This document shows positions 23,145-35,313 of a stretch of DNA of 64,000 bases, piece by piece (within the stretch, counting starts at the first letter, position 1; each line of letters starts with the position of its first letter). The notes under the pieces were generated by a model. That model was not told where the DNA came from. It ran no database searches and worked only from the letters and a program-made list of their open reading frames with translations. The position numbers were made by a program, and so were the translations under genes. This stretch comes from Adiantum capillus-veneris (taxonomy: Eukaryota; Streptophyta; Polypodiopsida; Polypodiales; Pteridaceae), in the NCBI GenBank assembly GCA_014529385.2, contig CM043970.1, forward strand, positions 49,529,898-49,593,897, written 5' to 3'.

Positions 23145-24856
23145 ATTGTGTTTGAAGTGCTAAAGTCTGTCCTAGTTTTGTTCTTTTTGTGCCCGTTGGA
23201 TACAGTGATATAAGAGCATCAGCTGTTTAATTTTTTGACAACCTACAACTGGAAGCTATAGTCTTGGAAAAGTGATGATGTGGCTGCTGGTCTGCAAAGT
23301 GCGTCGCAAATCACGGGCACTAACATGGTAATTGACCCGCTAATCACAGAACCTATTTTTGGCACAAGCTTTTTGTATCTCGTGCTTTTAGGCCTAGGGC
23401 CTTTATATAAGAGCCTTGGGGTTTTGGGAGTCTTGCAGTTGCAGAGTTGTAAAGCCTTTTCCCCAGGCAGTTGTACCTCGTACAGATCAATATAAAAGAA
23501 ATATTGAAAGGGGCACCATAGTTTTGGGGCCAGTGCATCCAGGAGTGGAACTCCGCCACTCCGTGTCTGTTGTGTGGAATCTTCCTCTTTCAATTCTGTT
23601 GAAGTGCTAAAGTCTGTTCCAAGTCTGTTCTTTTCGTGCCCGTGGTTACAGCGGTGGTATCAGAGCTGACACGATCTTGGGAGTACAATGGTCATAACTA
23701 CAAAGAGAGTCGTGACGGTAAACTCCTAAAGCTAAGTCTCCTTATTTCTTCAATATTCATAAGATGACACATTGCTGAAAACTGCTGAAATCACACTCTG
23801 GCCCCAGGAATGCCTAGGAACAGTGGTCCCGCCTCATGCCGGCCTACCAGGTGGGCACATGCGTGGCTTGTACCATCGGAGAAGGTACGTTGACCTCAAA
23901 ATACAGCCTTGCACAGCCACAAAACAGCCCTCGGTCCCTAATCTGCTCCTCAGAGATACTGGAGCCAATGGCAGACAGAAGATGAAACCCTAACCAGCAC
24001 ACACCCTATATAGGGGGCCAGGAAATCTGCCCAACGCACATCCATAAAACCCAGGACTGATAATCTGGGAAAAAATAGAAAACAAGGCAAGTGGCTAGCT
24101 GGACAAAAACTGCAAAATTCCCCCCATCTGCCTAGAGCCTTATAAAAAACTCCCAAGGTCGGGCACAGCCACAAAGAAGCCCTCACTCACAAGATTTAGA
24201 CGCAAAAACCCAAGAGATGCCTCCAACCCGCCCTCCCCCCCCCCCCCCCCCCCCCCCCGGGACAGTCCAAGAAAAGACTAGCAAATATAGCACACCCACC
24301 CCAACACACACAAACACACATGCATGCCCACATACAAGTTGGGATGCGCCATTGATTACCAACAAGGTAGTAACGGGAAAATACTACAAGCCACGGTAAA
24401 TCTCCTCTGAACATATGCAAAATTCTATAAATCTGCCTCTCTGCTTAATCACATATAACCAAAGCATGCACTGATGATCAAGTTGCGCTCCCTATTTTTC
24501 TATTTTCAAACTGGTCTGCCTATAACTGCTAGAATCAAGTCCATCTGTTGTTAATTACACATCAGTTTGCATAAAAAGCAACTCTATATACAAGAATATG
24601 TGTGTATGTGCCCGCACATCTCAGACTGTACATCTTGTGCAAGATGTAATATGTTTATCATAGTATCTGGGCATTGATTATAGTAATACCCATGTAGTTT
24701 GTCCAAAAACAAAGACATTTGAGCTTACCAAACTTCCATCGACATGCTCCCAGCACTGAAAATGTTTTGAGACTTTAATCATGGGAAGGCGTGCATCTTG
24801 TTCTTCCTTAGAAAGAGCAGTAAAATCTGTACTGAATAGCTTTCCCCCAAAAGATC
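16595..24856 (-). CDS. ALKBH9/10-like RNA (m6A) demethylase family gene, six 3' exons
   Basis: Exons in transcript order: 24856-24729, 19202-19085, 18330-18250, 18174-18056, 17960-17806, 17498-16595. Every junction has AG/GT borders and the phases agree (2-nt entry, then 0, 1, 1, 0, 2), giving 500 residues to the stop. Family landmarks appear in order: SKEEQDARL; VDGSL/VNVAEGLELYENV; SSGRRGEF; KTFVVEKRMNGSSKEVIQFG; DPMPLVFNSLIDRL; a jelly-roll strand with HVD (HxD, 17919-17927); ALVIQGNSAEAASRAVIPSPGKR; then a Pro-rich tail. Plant ALKBH9B/10B are Fe(II)/2-oxoglutarate enzymes that remove m6A from mRNA. The third iron ligand, His in relatives, aligns with Arg here (CGA, 17453-17455), so activity is doubtful. 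N-terminal exons were not found upstream. Intron 1 as seen is 5.5 kb and full of repeats. Confidence 0.85.
17806..17960 (-). CDS. ALKBH-like gene, exon with the HxD iron-binding motif
   Basis: The 155-nt exon lies between acceptor CAACAACAG and donor GTACGT. It encodes GEDCPPFLSYQHVDQYF; His and Asp of HVD align with the first two Fe(II) ligands of ALKBH5 and plant ALKBH10B. It ends in phase 2, matching the last exon. Confidence 0.85.
18056..18174 (-). CDS. ALKBH-like gene, exon (DPMPLVFNSLIDRL region)
   Basis: The 119-nt exon has acceptor TTGGTGCAG and donor GTATTG. The peptide ELLDPMPLVFNSLIDRL...RPDYCSIEVLEE aligns with the conserved family segment just before the iron-binding strand. Confidence 0.85.
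18250..18330 (-). CDS. ALKBH-like gene, exon (KTFVVEKRMNG region)
   Basis: The 81-nt exon has acceptor TTCTTTCAG and donor GTATTT. The peptide KTFVVEKRMNGSSKEVIQFG corresponds to the nucleotide-recognition-lid-like part of ALKBH9/10 proteins (GQTFVV...KGHGREMIQ in relatives). Confidence 0.85.
18681..18804 (+). repeat. Dispersed repeat copy inside an ALKBH intron
   Basis: About 125 bp (GATGAATCCAGGATAAGCC to GCATAGTATTGACTAAATAC) recurs at 26019-26153 with a short extra segment, and a weaker part recurs near 17640-17705. Its family is unknown. Confidence 0.75.
19085..19202 (-). CDS. ALKBH-like gene, exon (VNVAEGLELYENV...RRGEF)
   Basis: The 118-nt exon has donor GTATAC and acceptor TTTTGCAG. 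On the coding strand a (GA)n tract of about 42 nt ends about 9 nt before the acceptor, where a pyrimidine tract would be expected. The peptide matches the start of the conserved family domain (GLELYEDVF...AGRRGQL). Confidence 0.85.
19212..20530 (+). repeat. Tandem array: (CT)n plus ~350-bp unit, three copies, in ALKBH intron
   Basis: Unit 1 begins with (CT)n 19212-19253 and CAAACAAAAGAGGCTGATTTC. Unit 2 begins with (CT)n 19559-19611 and the same flank. A third (CT)n, 19938-19994, is followed by unrelated sequence. A fourth, 20255-20325, is followed by a partial unit starting GGTATATTGTTTATTTGG. Shared landmarks in each unit are TTGATGGTGCA, TTGGCAATGGCTTC, AATTGTGCCGCC and CTCTCACATATTTTA. 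The microsatellite sits at the unit boundary each time. Confidence 0.8.
20640..22339 (-). mobile_element. Ty1/copia retrotransposon remnant
   Basis: On the minus strand: a protease-like start WLLDSDAAFYVTP (22339 downwards; DSG altered to DSD), then GRLGCVRLADGSACDIEG and LRPVCYVPQLRQGLISVRQLADFG, the GAG-pre-integrase segment, to about 21850. After about 500 bp of duplicated sequence a copia RT end follows: FGRLMYDLLVPRPDLASAVG (about 21140-21310). A purine tract AAGTGGGAG and TGTTGGGG at 20967 mark the probable 3' LTR start; the LTR runs down to about 20640. Integrase and most of RT are missing. It lies inside the large ALKBH intron. Confidence 0.7.
21525..22000 (-). repeat. ~246-bp tandem duplication inside the copia remnant
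   Basis: Two adjacent similar blocks, each containing GGAGACACGTCT, ATGCTAGCAACAAAACCGAG and CACAGCTAAATGCTCT on the plus strand. The copies differ at several positions. Confidence 0.7.
22400..22790 (-). pseudogene. Ty3/gypsy integrase C-terminus and chromodomain fragment
   Basis: The minus strand encodes SASSYKLDLPLDIAVHLVFHMKELL, then PPEEVPTLQD, LEPESVLDQRL and, after a frame change, YLIKWKHRPESQAT. This is the integrase beta-barrel followed by a chromodomain, as in plant chromoviruses. Downstream is a polypurine-like AAGGGGGGAAG and TGTTACG at about 22410, the probable start of a 3' LTR that is cut short. It abuts the copia remnant. Confidence 0.75.
23060..23142 (+). repeat. (CT)41 microsatellite in LTR-like sequence
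   Basis: An 83-bp CT run followed by CCAATTGTGTTTGAAGTGCTAAAGTCTGTCC, which closely matches the U5 part of the LTR at 23586-23625 (there with a short CTCTTT). The tract looks like an expansion of a short CT run inside that LTR family. Confidence 0.85.
23262..23666 (+). mobile_element. A-family gypsy LTR with tRNA-Met primer site
   Basis: LTR-like sequence with TTTATATAAG (about 23400), the core TATAAAAGAAATATTGAAAGGGGCACC (about 23490-23516), and at its end TGGTATCAGAGC (23655-23666), the initiator-Met-tRNA primer site of plant LTR elements. Only a little internal sequence follows. It lies inside the ALKBH intron. Confidence 0.65.
24235..24258 (+). repeat. Poly-C homopolymer (C24)
   Basis: Twenty-four C residues inside the large ALKBH intron. 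The length is approximate for technical reasons. Confidence 0.85.
24729..24856 (-). CDS. ALKBH-like gene, most upstream exon found
   Basis: The 128-nt exon has acceptor ATCGGCTGCAG and donor GTAAGC. The peptide FTALSKEEQDARLPMIKVSKHFQCWEHVDGSL matches the family segment just before the conserved domain (relatives: SxEEQ.RL....K..F...E.V.G). It enters in phase 1, so at least one more coding exon must lie upstream; I did not find it before the LTR element at 25142. Confidence 0.8.
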
Positions 24857-25141
24857 CTGCAGCCGATATCAAATATTAGAAAAATGGTGGACTTCAAACA
24901 CAGCATGTGACTCAAAGGCAAATAAAACCTTGTGATGTAAATGCAGAAAAGGATTACAGTATTGCTAGCAAAGATTATACATACTAGGAAAAAAACGGAA
25001 ATAGCACGTACAGCACTTGTCCGCTCTCATAATAAGTGAGATAACAGGTTACCAGCCCAAGGACAATTATAAGCCACTGAGATCCATGCAAGCTAAAGAA
25101 AAAGGAGTTCATTTCAATAATTTAAAATGTTATGTATTGAA

Positions 25142-27900
25142 TGTAGGGATTAGGAAGGATTAGTGAGTATAGCGTTCATTTGGGTGATCAAAGAGAGTAG
25201 AGATACACAATGTAGACTCTAAAATAGATCTTGATTATGCATTAGAAAAGAGAGATTATACTCTTATATAAGCATCATAAAGGGTGACATCATGGGTACA
25301 TCATGGGGTTAAACCTCACCATATACATCATCCTCATCCTAAGTGGAAAGTAACCACATGCTATCACATGTTGAATCACATGACTCATGCCACATTGGCA
25401 TCCTAGTAGACAAGAGAAGGTATACAAGAGGTACAAAGCACAAGACAAAGCCCACAAACCTCAACAATCCTCCGCTTGGGGTTTGGACTATGACTAGTGA
25501 CAAATTGACATAGTATGACACACTCCAATCTTGGAGTTCCAAGTAGATAAATCTGACATCCAGAAACCACAATACCATCCCAATCCAGGAGACAAACTGC
25601 TACACAATTCCAATGCAGGAGAAATAACATCTCTAGTCCAAGAGACAAATCTGTACATCTCTAATCCAAGAGACACACTGAAAACACCTCCCTCAAACAA
25701 ATGTATAAAGACCAAGACCTCGCTAATCCAAGCAATCTCCAACAAGAAACACTGAGAGGTAAACACAAAAATAAATCTATAGAAATCACTTCCATAGTCA
25801 CATAGTGGTTGTTGTTAACTTCTCTTTTTTGTCTACTCTATACAGAACTTTTCTATGACAATGCACATCGCTAGCTGCTTCGATTCCTCCCCTCGACGAT
25901 AATCCTTTAAGGATTTTGGCTCGAGGGTGATGCCCTAGCTTGTGAGTGTGTGAATACTCTCTTGATTCACAAATGTGTGTGAAAAGACTTCTTGATGGGA
26001 GCTCAATGTGAACAAGTATACCTAGATGAATCCAGGATAAGCCCAGATTCACCCTTAAAGGAAAGTGCAAGGTATAGACCCATGATAGTCACCCACAAGA
26101 CAATATAACCATCAGCTCCATCATGCATAGTATTGACTAAATACCACGACATCCCCACTAACGTCATCAGTGCCCAATAGTGGGTGTAGAACTAGGTACT
26201 AACATATGCTCCCAAACACAATACTTACTCAATAGGAACAAGTGCTTATTTTCCAAGTTATTTTTCTCTCTTAAAATTTACTGCAGCCACCAACAAGGCG
26301 AGTCAGTGGGACCGTGTAGCCGTTGATGACGAGGGATACTAGTAGTGGCTGTCGAGCCGTGCTGTTGCACGCTGAAGTCGTAACCTAGTGAGATGACAGG
26401 TGCAGCAGTTATTTCCAAGCATACCTTAAAATAGGTTTTGATTACGTTGTTCGCAGCTTCTTAAGCAGGTGAAGCCACACTCAGCAAGCGATGGCAATGA
26501 TAGCTTACTATCGATATGTAAGGAAGGCGCACCTGCCAACTAATAATGAGCACCGGATGCTAAAGATTTGCAATTGTGGGCCTGTTAGATGCCAAGAACA
26601 CCGTAAAGGTAACGCCGCCGTTTTTTTTGCTCTTTCGCTGCTGCTCCCAAGTTTCTTTAAGAATGTGTTGGCTCGTTGATGCACGGAGGTTGATGAGCAG
26701 AGCCACTTGATGGCAAATATCAAGTATGATGGCTGTGCAGATCCTAAATGCTTCCAAGCTTGCCACCAAGCGGTGTTGTTGAATACGCGTTGAGTGGGTG
26801 AAGCCAGGTTCTAGGTGCCGCCTGTGCTGTTGCAATTTAATGCTAACAAAAGATACACTAGACTTGCTCGCAAGCTAGCTACCAAGAAGCCTTTGAAAAG
26901 TAATGAGCTAAGAAATTGGGCCGAATATGCTCCAGGCGGTGGATTTCCCACTGCTGCTTCCAAAAAAGCGGGCGCCAAGCACGTGGAAGCTCTCTTGTTG
27001 ATGTGCTGGCTTTAGGTTTCCAACTCCGAGTGAGGAAGGGTTCAAACTTCCCAGGAAGGAAAGCTTATTTGAGACTTTTACAAACACCTTCTGACTTTGC
27101 AACCTAAAGATTCCTCACGCACACACCCAATAATAGACTTGCTCACTAACTCTCACACACAACACACAACACTGTGAGCAAATATTTGGCTTTACAATTG
27201 AGTGCTCCAATAAAGCTTCATCTTAAGGCTTTTGAGCTCAAATGAAGGCTAAATGATGGAGCTTCATGCACACAAAAAGATGGCAAAAGTCAATGGTAAT
27301 TAAGCAGCTCAAAATGAAAATGTTGACACCTTGCGTAAGTAAAAGAAGGTGTACACACACTGATGGTGGAGGATTATCACATGCTATTGAGAGTAGAGAA
27401 TGCAAGTGAAAAATCTCTACACACACCTAATCTCAAGTACTCTTAATGAAGATTCTTTATTAGAGAACAATGATACACTAATTACTCACTTAATTAGTCT
27501 CACAACGAGGGTAGTGGCTCTAATGAACATTGCCCTTCTACTCATGAGATAATCAAGGAATAGATTAGTGTAGAGAGAGATAATCCTAGCTGATTAGAAA
27601 TTAGTTGATTAAGAGGAATTAATATCCTTCACCCTCTTATACCAATTGTAGGGATTAGGGAGGATTAGGGAGTGTAGACTCTAAAATAACTCTTGATTAT
27701 GCATTAGAAAAGAGAGATTACAAGCCTCTTAAATAGGCATCGTAAAGAGGTGACATCATGGTACGTCATGGGGTGAAACCTCAACATATAGATCATCATC
27801 TTAAGTGGAAAGTATCCACATGCTATCACATAGAGTCAATCACATACTGATGCCACATTGGCATCATCCTAGTAGACTAAAGAAGGTACACACCAAGGTG
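25142..27900 (-). mobile_element. Short LTR retrotransposon, no coding capacity recognised (element G)
   Basis: Direct repeats: 25142-25466 and about 27647-27900, both starting TGTAGGGATTAGG and sharing TGATTATGCATTAGAAAAGA and CACATTGGCATC. On the minus strand the sequence inside the right-hand LTR reads ATTGGTATAAGAGGG, a slightly altered tRNA-Met primer site, and AGCGGAGGAT precedes the other LTR as a polypurine tract. The element is thus transcribed leftward. The internal 2.2 kb shows no Gag or Pol motif, suggesting a non-autonomous element. LTR similarity is clearly below 90 percent by eye, so the insertion is old. Confidence 0.65.
26019..26153 (+). repeat. Second copy of the 125-bp dispersed repeat
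   Basis: Nearly the same sequence as 18681-18804, with an extra CACCCTTAAAGGAA-like stretch. It lies inside element G. Confidence 0.75.
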
Positions 27901-29440
<1,540 letters not shown>

Positions 29441-29444
29441 TGGC

Positions 29445-29955
29445 TGTAACTGGCTCGAACACCCCAAGTCGGAAATCTAGCACGACACATGAGATAATCA
29501 CTTAAAACACTTCACAAATTTAATCACAGTCAAATAGAGTCGACACGGCCCGGCATAGTAGTTCCGAGCACAAAGGTATTGGCTCCAAAGTCTGACGCCC
29601 CTTTCGGTATTTATTTTTATATTAATGCAAAATTGCAGAGTCCGAGGGTCCTCTGTGCTCAGCTGCTTGTCAACCAACTCTAAGAGAGAGAGTACCCCTG
29701 AGTACATATTTATAGGCCCATGGCCTTCAAACTCAAAAGCAAGTACATGAAAAGCTTCTGGCTCAAAAGGTGTCAGCGAAAAACGTGGAAATCCGTACAG
29801 CTTGCCACGTCAATACCTGTCAGCGCAAAAACGCCTAAATCCGTACCGTTGTCACATCAACAACCCAATTTGCGGGATTTCCGTACTGCTCTGCCATGTC
29901 AACATAACAGTGTAAAATCCGGGTTTCCGTACTGCCATGTCATCATTTTGTGACA
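29445..29955 (-). mobile_element. Element A 3' LTR
   Basis: On the plus strand it begins TGTAAC and ends GTGACA; read on the minus strand this is TGTCAC...GTTACA. The adjoining polypurine tract reads CTTTCAAGAGGGGG on the minus strand (29958-29972). It carries the shared core (reverse complement of GACGCCCCTTTCGGTATTTA, near 29594-29614). Confidence 0.75.
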
Positions 29956-32370
29956 TATCCCCCTCTTGAAAGAATTGAAATCGCTCTCGATTACGCCTGC
30001 AAAATCAAACATAAGCCATAAACCAATTCAGCAGACACTGACTCTAAGTACCAACGCACTAGAAGACACAAATCCAACACTTGCACAAAGACAACAGCCA
30101 CTGAACATCAAATCACATTCAAACCAAATCACATAGAATCCATCGAGATCTAGGACCATGATTCCTGGCAACATGTTTAGCAATCGCATCTAGATCCACA
30201 CCGGACCTCACTATTGTCGGATTAACTAATTCTTATTGCAATCATGTCCATAGAATCTCAAGATCGAAATGCTGCAGTCATTTCATCTTTCAAACCTGCA
30301 CTCAAACACAATCACACGAGTGAGTACTCAAATTAGACTCATTTCCGGGAATTCCAGTTCACAAACCACACACTTCGTTCATACTGAACACAGTGTTCCA
30401 ATCATTCTGTCTAGTCATCTCATCCGTTCAAAAGTCTTGATACACCTAGATCTCTGTGTAGCCATCGCATCCCTCGAGAACTCTTGATGCGCTCACCACA
30501 GTATCCAGTCATCTCATTCATATGGGAATCATTTGTCATCATCATCATTCAAAATTCATGATTTTTATCTTGAAGCGTGATCAGGTTCATTCTTGAGCCA
30601 TCATTGCTCCCAGTTGCATTCATATGCAAATTCCTCACCTATTATCTATACACAAATAACAAGATTTTAAAAAAAAAAACATTAATTTGACACATAAATC
30701 ACAGTCATCTTCGTGAATCCCCATTTCAAAGTTCTTCGTTCATAAAGTCATAACGCAGAATACTGTCAGCACATCAATATACCTTTCAATTTCCTTTCCA
30801 GTATCTGTTGTGGAGCTAGTATTCTCTCACCCAATTCTATTTCAGTTTGTCAATCATTCTCATTCTTGTGCCTTTTTGGGGCACCGCGTAGATATATGTC
30901 CTTGTTCCCCACAATCAAAGCACTTCCCCGTTTTGAGGTACTCGTCTTTCTGTTCCTCTGTCAGTGGGGGACGTGTATCTTTCTTTCCTCTTCTTCTGTC
31001 ATCATCTGTTGAAAGTTGATCTGTTGGATAAGTCAAGTTACTTGAATGCATAGCAAACCCTTGCTCAGCATGTCCCACCAGTTGCTATATATACTCAGAT
31101 GTAATAAGCAATAATTTTCGCTCGATTTGCTGCTTAAAACTGATCTTTTTAAAAGATGAGGCGGGTAGAAAAACATCCCAAAATCTCTCGCAAAAAATGT
31201 CCAAAGTATATGCGTTGGTCATCCGAAGATGATTCCAAGCAGTAATCACATCACGTTCATACTCCTAAGTGAGCCACGAGGAAATAAAAAGTCGATTGAA
31301 CTTTAGCCACTTTGTCGGTGCTTCTTTTCGTAATAGAAGAGTGGACCACCATGTGCGTAATTTCCTTTCAAGTAGGATGCTGCCCTCCTGATCTTGAAGT
31401 GCTCTGAGTAGCGGCCTCCAGAAAAAGCTATGTCAAACTCTTGAATAAAAGCGAGGGCCTTGGGTATCAAATTTTAGTGCTTGTCCACCCTCCTTAAATT
31501 CTTTGGTCTTCTTGCTCTTATCCTCGAGAAAGTCGTATTGATTGGCTCTATGAAAGTGATTCCTCTTAGAATGAAACATCTGATCATCAGAGTCCGAACT
31601 CTCAAAAGAGGATGAATCCTCCTCGGAACTGTCAGAAAATTTCCGAGATCTTTAATGAAATTTGTTTTTATAGCCTTTTTCTTGTCCTTTCAATGTTTTT
31701 GGATCTTTCGTCGCTTCTTGCCCTTTCTGTTCTCCTCATTGGAATCAGAAGAGGAAGAGTTATCGAAATTATTAGAAGAGGATGAGGACAAACTGGACAC
31801 ACCCTCAAAGCGTACACACTTCTTGGCTTTTTGTGCATTTGCAAAAGAAGACTCACGACCCAAATAACCAAGGTAGTCTGCTCCTCGGCTGCGTTTCTTT
31901 GAATGCTTCGTGGTCCTCAATATTTGATTGACTCGTCATTCTATGCAGTTGTCAAGTTCATCTTCAGTGTACATTCGTGGGGCAAGTGGTTTCTTCAATG
32001 CCGACTTTAAAGGTGAGTTGATGGTTGTACACCACCGAGTATGCACTTCGTCGATCGGATGCTTGGTCAAAAAATTTGCATACTGGGGATCCTTCAAATA
32101 TTGGAGCATCTGCTTACCACGAGCGTCAACCTGCTGTTAACGTTGCATCTCCATTCGTTCATACTTCGTAGGCCGTGGTGGCCCGTATTCTTGTCCTAAA
32201 TCATCAAGATCCCATCCTCGTACATTAGAATTTTATGTACTTTGTCCGATCCGGAGTTATCGGGTGGATTCTTCTAATTCTTGCGGGATTTGTCACCTGA
32301 ATCCATGTGTTTCGCGGTAAAAGGATCGGATTTCCCAATGGAAGGAAAATCGGCTGAGCTCTGATACCAC
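29956..32370 (-). mobile_element. Element A internal region: Gag remnant, no Pol
   Basis: The primer site GTGGTATCAGAGC (reverse complement at 32358-32370) adjoins the right LTR. A Gag-like ATG lies at 32306. Recognisable pieces, on the minus strand, include an Asp/Ser/Lys-rich stretch with DYLGYLGRESSFANAQKAKK (31690-31920) and a zinc knuckle CFDCGEQGHISTRC (about 30880-30960). Stops and frame changes occur throughout. No RT, RNase H or integrase motif is present; 29956-30850 is noncoding and resembles the region next to the 3' LTR of element B. A is thus a pol-deleted relative of B, probably dependent on other elements when it moved. Confidence 0.7.
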
Positions 32371-32897
32371 TGTAACGGACTCGAAACACCCCAAGTCGGA
32401 AATCTAGCACGACACACGAGATAATTGCTTTCACAAATTTAATCACAGTTAAATAGAGTCGATACGACCCGGCATAGTTCCGTCCCCAGAGGTACGTATT
32501 GGCCCCAACGTCTGGCACCCCTTTCAGTATTTATTTTTGTATTAATGCTTGAGCAAAATTACACAGTCCGGGGGTCCTCTTTGCTCAGCTGCTCGTCAAC
32601 CAACTCTAGAGAAAGAGTACCCCCGAGTACATATTTATAGGCCCATGGCCTTCAAACTCAAAAGCAACTACATGAAAAGCTTCAAACTCAAAAGCTTCTG
32701 GCTCAAAAGCTGCCAGCAAAAAACGCGGAAATCCGTACAATCAGGTTTCAGCACTTGCCAACACAAAACGTGGAAATCCATATTGCTGCCACGTCAACAT
32801 ACCAGCGCAATTTGCGATATTTTCGTACTGCCCTGCCACGTCAGCATGCTGCATAATAGCTAAAATCCGGGTTTCCGTACTGCCATGTCATCATTTC
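32371..32897 (-). mobile_element. Element A 5' LTR, truncated at its outer end
   Basis: It begins TGTAAC on the plus strand and matches 29445-29955 with many substitutions and small indels. The expected outer TGTCACA is missing: similarity stops in ATCATTT at about 32897, where unrelated sequence starts. Confidence 0.7.
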
Positions 32898-33139
32898 TAA
32901 GCGGACTTGTCTTCTCAAGGGTGGCCACACATGGGGGCATGCAGCCCTTCGGTATATACTCCTCCCTCGCTTGGAACAACAGGCCTACCATTGCACGTAG
33001 GACCGTGAGCCTTGAGCGTCGGAAAATAGCAACCAATTGTGTACCGGGTGCTCCATGCGGGGTGCACCAACGAGGGGGTTGATAGTCTCTCGAAGATATG
33101 TCTACGACTGCGAAGAGAACTTTGTTATTATTAGACTTT

Positions 33140-33645
33140 TTAACAACCGCAAAATAGGATGTAATTGATGCAACTAAGAAAAAATGACAATAGCATCCAT
33201 CTTACCGTCATACTTATTGAACGTGATCTTCTCCGGAATTGGTTCATTGGCCGTCCGTGTAGCATTGGTCGCCTCCGTGATGGTCTTGGCAACCCGCTCA
33301 TAATCCAGCTCCAAAGAAGAAGCATTGGATCACACTGCCAAAGTGGTGATGAGATCACACATGGATTCCCTTTCTTGCCTACGAGTCTCGACGTCTTCCT
33401 CGCGCTCCCCTCTACGAGCCTCGGCTTCAGCTGCCCATCAATGTTCCTCTCGCTCCGCTGCATCGTTCGTTCTAGTCGACGTGCTTCTTCTTGCCGCACC
33501 ATCATCTCTATCATCATCTACATCATAGCATCCATGGGATTTGGTGGCAAAGAGGGAGGGGGAGGACTAATGGGAGGATCCGTAGGTGGAACTAGCTCAC
33601 CTTCTTGATTGATGGGGGTCTCCATACCGCTACGTGTCTTGACCA
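33140..33645 (-). pseudogene. Gypsy Gag N-terminal fragment
   Basis: The minus strand reads MVKTRSGMETP, a Pro-rich stretch, PNPMDAMM, a stop, then MMIEMMVRQEEARRLERTMQ. This matches the Gag start of element X on the plus strand (35315 onward: MVITRSGMDTL ... PNPMEALVKSMMEMM). Only the coiled-coil-like N-terminus remains. Confidence 0.6.
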
Positions 33646-33784
33646 TGCAAGGATTTCCGCTCTTGGTTCTGCATCTCACGGGTGATGCCATCACTTGGAA
33701 GAATGGAGGAGGAGGAGGAAGCCCACAAGGCGGCCCACTCCGCGTCCTCTCTTCGCTTCCATGCATCTCACGGGTGATGCCATC

Positions 33785-34671
33785 TGTCACGTGCACATCT
33801 AACCCTATGTGCATGTGGACAAGTTGTTCCTACTTCTAGGATTTAGGTAGCCTAGGAAGTGTTATTGCACCCTTGTGAGCCTGTAGGCGGGCTGTGCATG
33901 TCTAGGCAGAGTAACTGCATACCCTCTGATTGCACAACCCAGGACCATGAGCATGTTCCACCGCATGGATCCACTTTCCGACCACGTGGGAACCACCTCT
34001 TATTGGCACTTATTTTTGCAACTTTATCACATTTATTAATTTCCAGAACCGTGGAGTCTTCCTCTAGCATTGCTCGACCCACTTGTTGATAGCTATAAAG
34101 GGAGACCCAACGTGCCAGTAAAGAGCAGAAGAAGCAGAACGCAAGGAGGTACCGCCGCCATAGCACCTTAGGTTACCAAGGTTTTCTCAAGAAGCACCAA
34201 GCCTAGCGTTTTTGCAACCATCTGCATCAGTGTTTTGCATCTGAAGGAACAGTATTTTCAGCCCATTAAACCAGCATTTTCAGATCAGCCTTAGCCTCGC
34301 CGTACCGCACCCATCAGGTCGCAGATCCTCGCCGCAATTCACAGATTGTTGCAGATCTGCCAGCACTCAGTTTTCAGCCCATAACAGCCAGCGTTTATGC
34401 AGATTCAAACTTGCTCACATTGGCGGTTGCAGATCAGCCCCGTAGGACCGCCACAGTTGCAAATCCACAGCAGTAGACATAGCGTTTTCAGATTTCAGCC
34501 CTTGACAACGTCGCCATCGTCGTTGTCGACATCGTCATCGTCAACGACATCGCCATCGTCGTCGTCGTCAAGTACCACAGCCTCTAGAAGCATTGTACCA
34601 TATCTTTGTGCAATCTAAAGCAAATACCTCTCTGGGCCTTGGAGGGGGGTTTAAGACCCCATCTGGTGTCA

Positions 34672-34740
<69 letters not shown>

Positions 34741-34906
34741 GCACTCTCATTCACAGTTTGCACTCCACTCTCTACTTTTGGTCATTGCACATTCTCTCAT
34801 CAAGTCAAGGAAGGCTCTCCCTCCCCGTCAGTAAAAGGAACCTTGAGCACCCAGTGATCACTTATCCTGAGCCATACACCATCATTCACTTCCGTTGCAC
34901 ATTAGA
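33785..34906 (+). mobile_element. Element X 5' LTR
   Basis: It starts TGTCACGTGCACAT and ends just before the primer site. Features include repeated CATTTTCAGCCC-type motifs (34240-34500), a (CGT/CAT)n stretch near 34510-34570 and a (CT)32 microsatellite at 34676-34739. A divergent copy of the same LTR family is at 47269-48312 (element F). The right-hand partner of X was not found. Confidence 0.6.
34676..34739 (+). repeat. (CT)32 microsatellite in an LTR
   Basis: An uninterrupted CT run in the 3' half of the element X LTR. Confidence 0.92.
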
Positions 34907-34907
34907 T

Positions 34908-34919
34908 TGGTATCAGAGC
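34908..34919 (+). other. Primer binding site (tRNA-Met) of element X
   Basis: TGGTATCAGAGC, complementary to the 3' end of plant initiator tRNA-Met, placed 1-2 nt after the LTR end. Confidence 0.7.
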
Positions 34920-35313
34920 TCTTTGGCAGTGTTCAGTATCATCACTCAAGGAAAGAAGCACAAAGAACCACTGAAGGGCGTGTCAATCCCTAATCTGTGT
35001 TTTTGAAGAGTAGCAGGTAACCCAAGAAAGAAGGGTTTGTCCAGTCTCCCCTCGTTCCTCTTTTCCACTCGTTGAGAGCGGACCTTGCACTTAGCGGCAT
35101 GCCAATCGACGTAAGGTGGGAAAAAGCAACCTTGGTTTGAGCACAAGGCCACCAAGGGGTGCACCCACAGGAAGGAGTTGAGCTTGGGTAAGAGAGAAGC
35201 CTTCTTAAACACATGTTGCAAGCCGAGAACCCCGAGTAATCAAGAAACTCAAGCATCTCACGACCCTCAAGGACTCATAAACTTAAGAACCACAAGTACC
35301 CAAGAACTCAACG

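Noticed and set aside
26260-27110. Possible host exons between the LTRs of element G
   Set aside because: Some stretches have balanced composition (for example 26815-27015), but I see no splice-consistent frame or family match.
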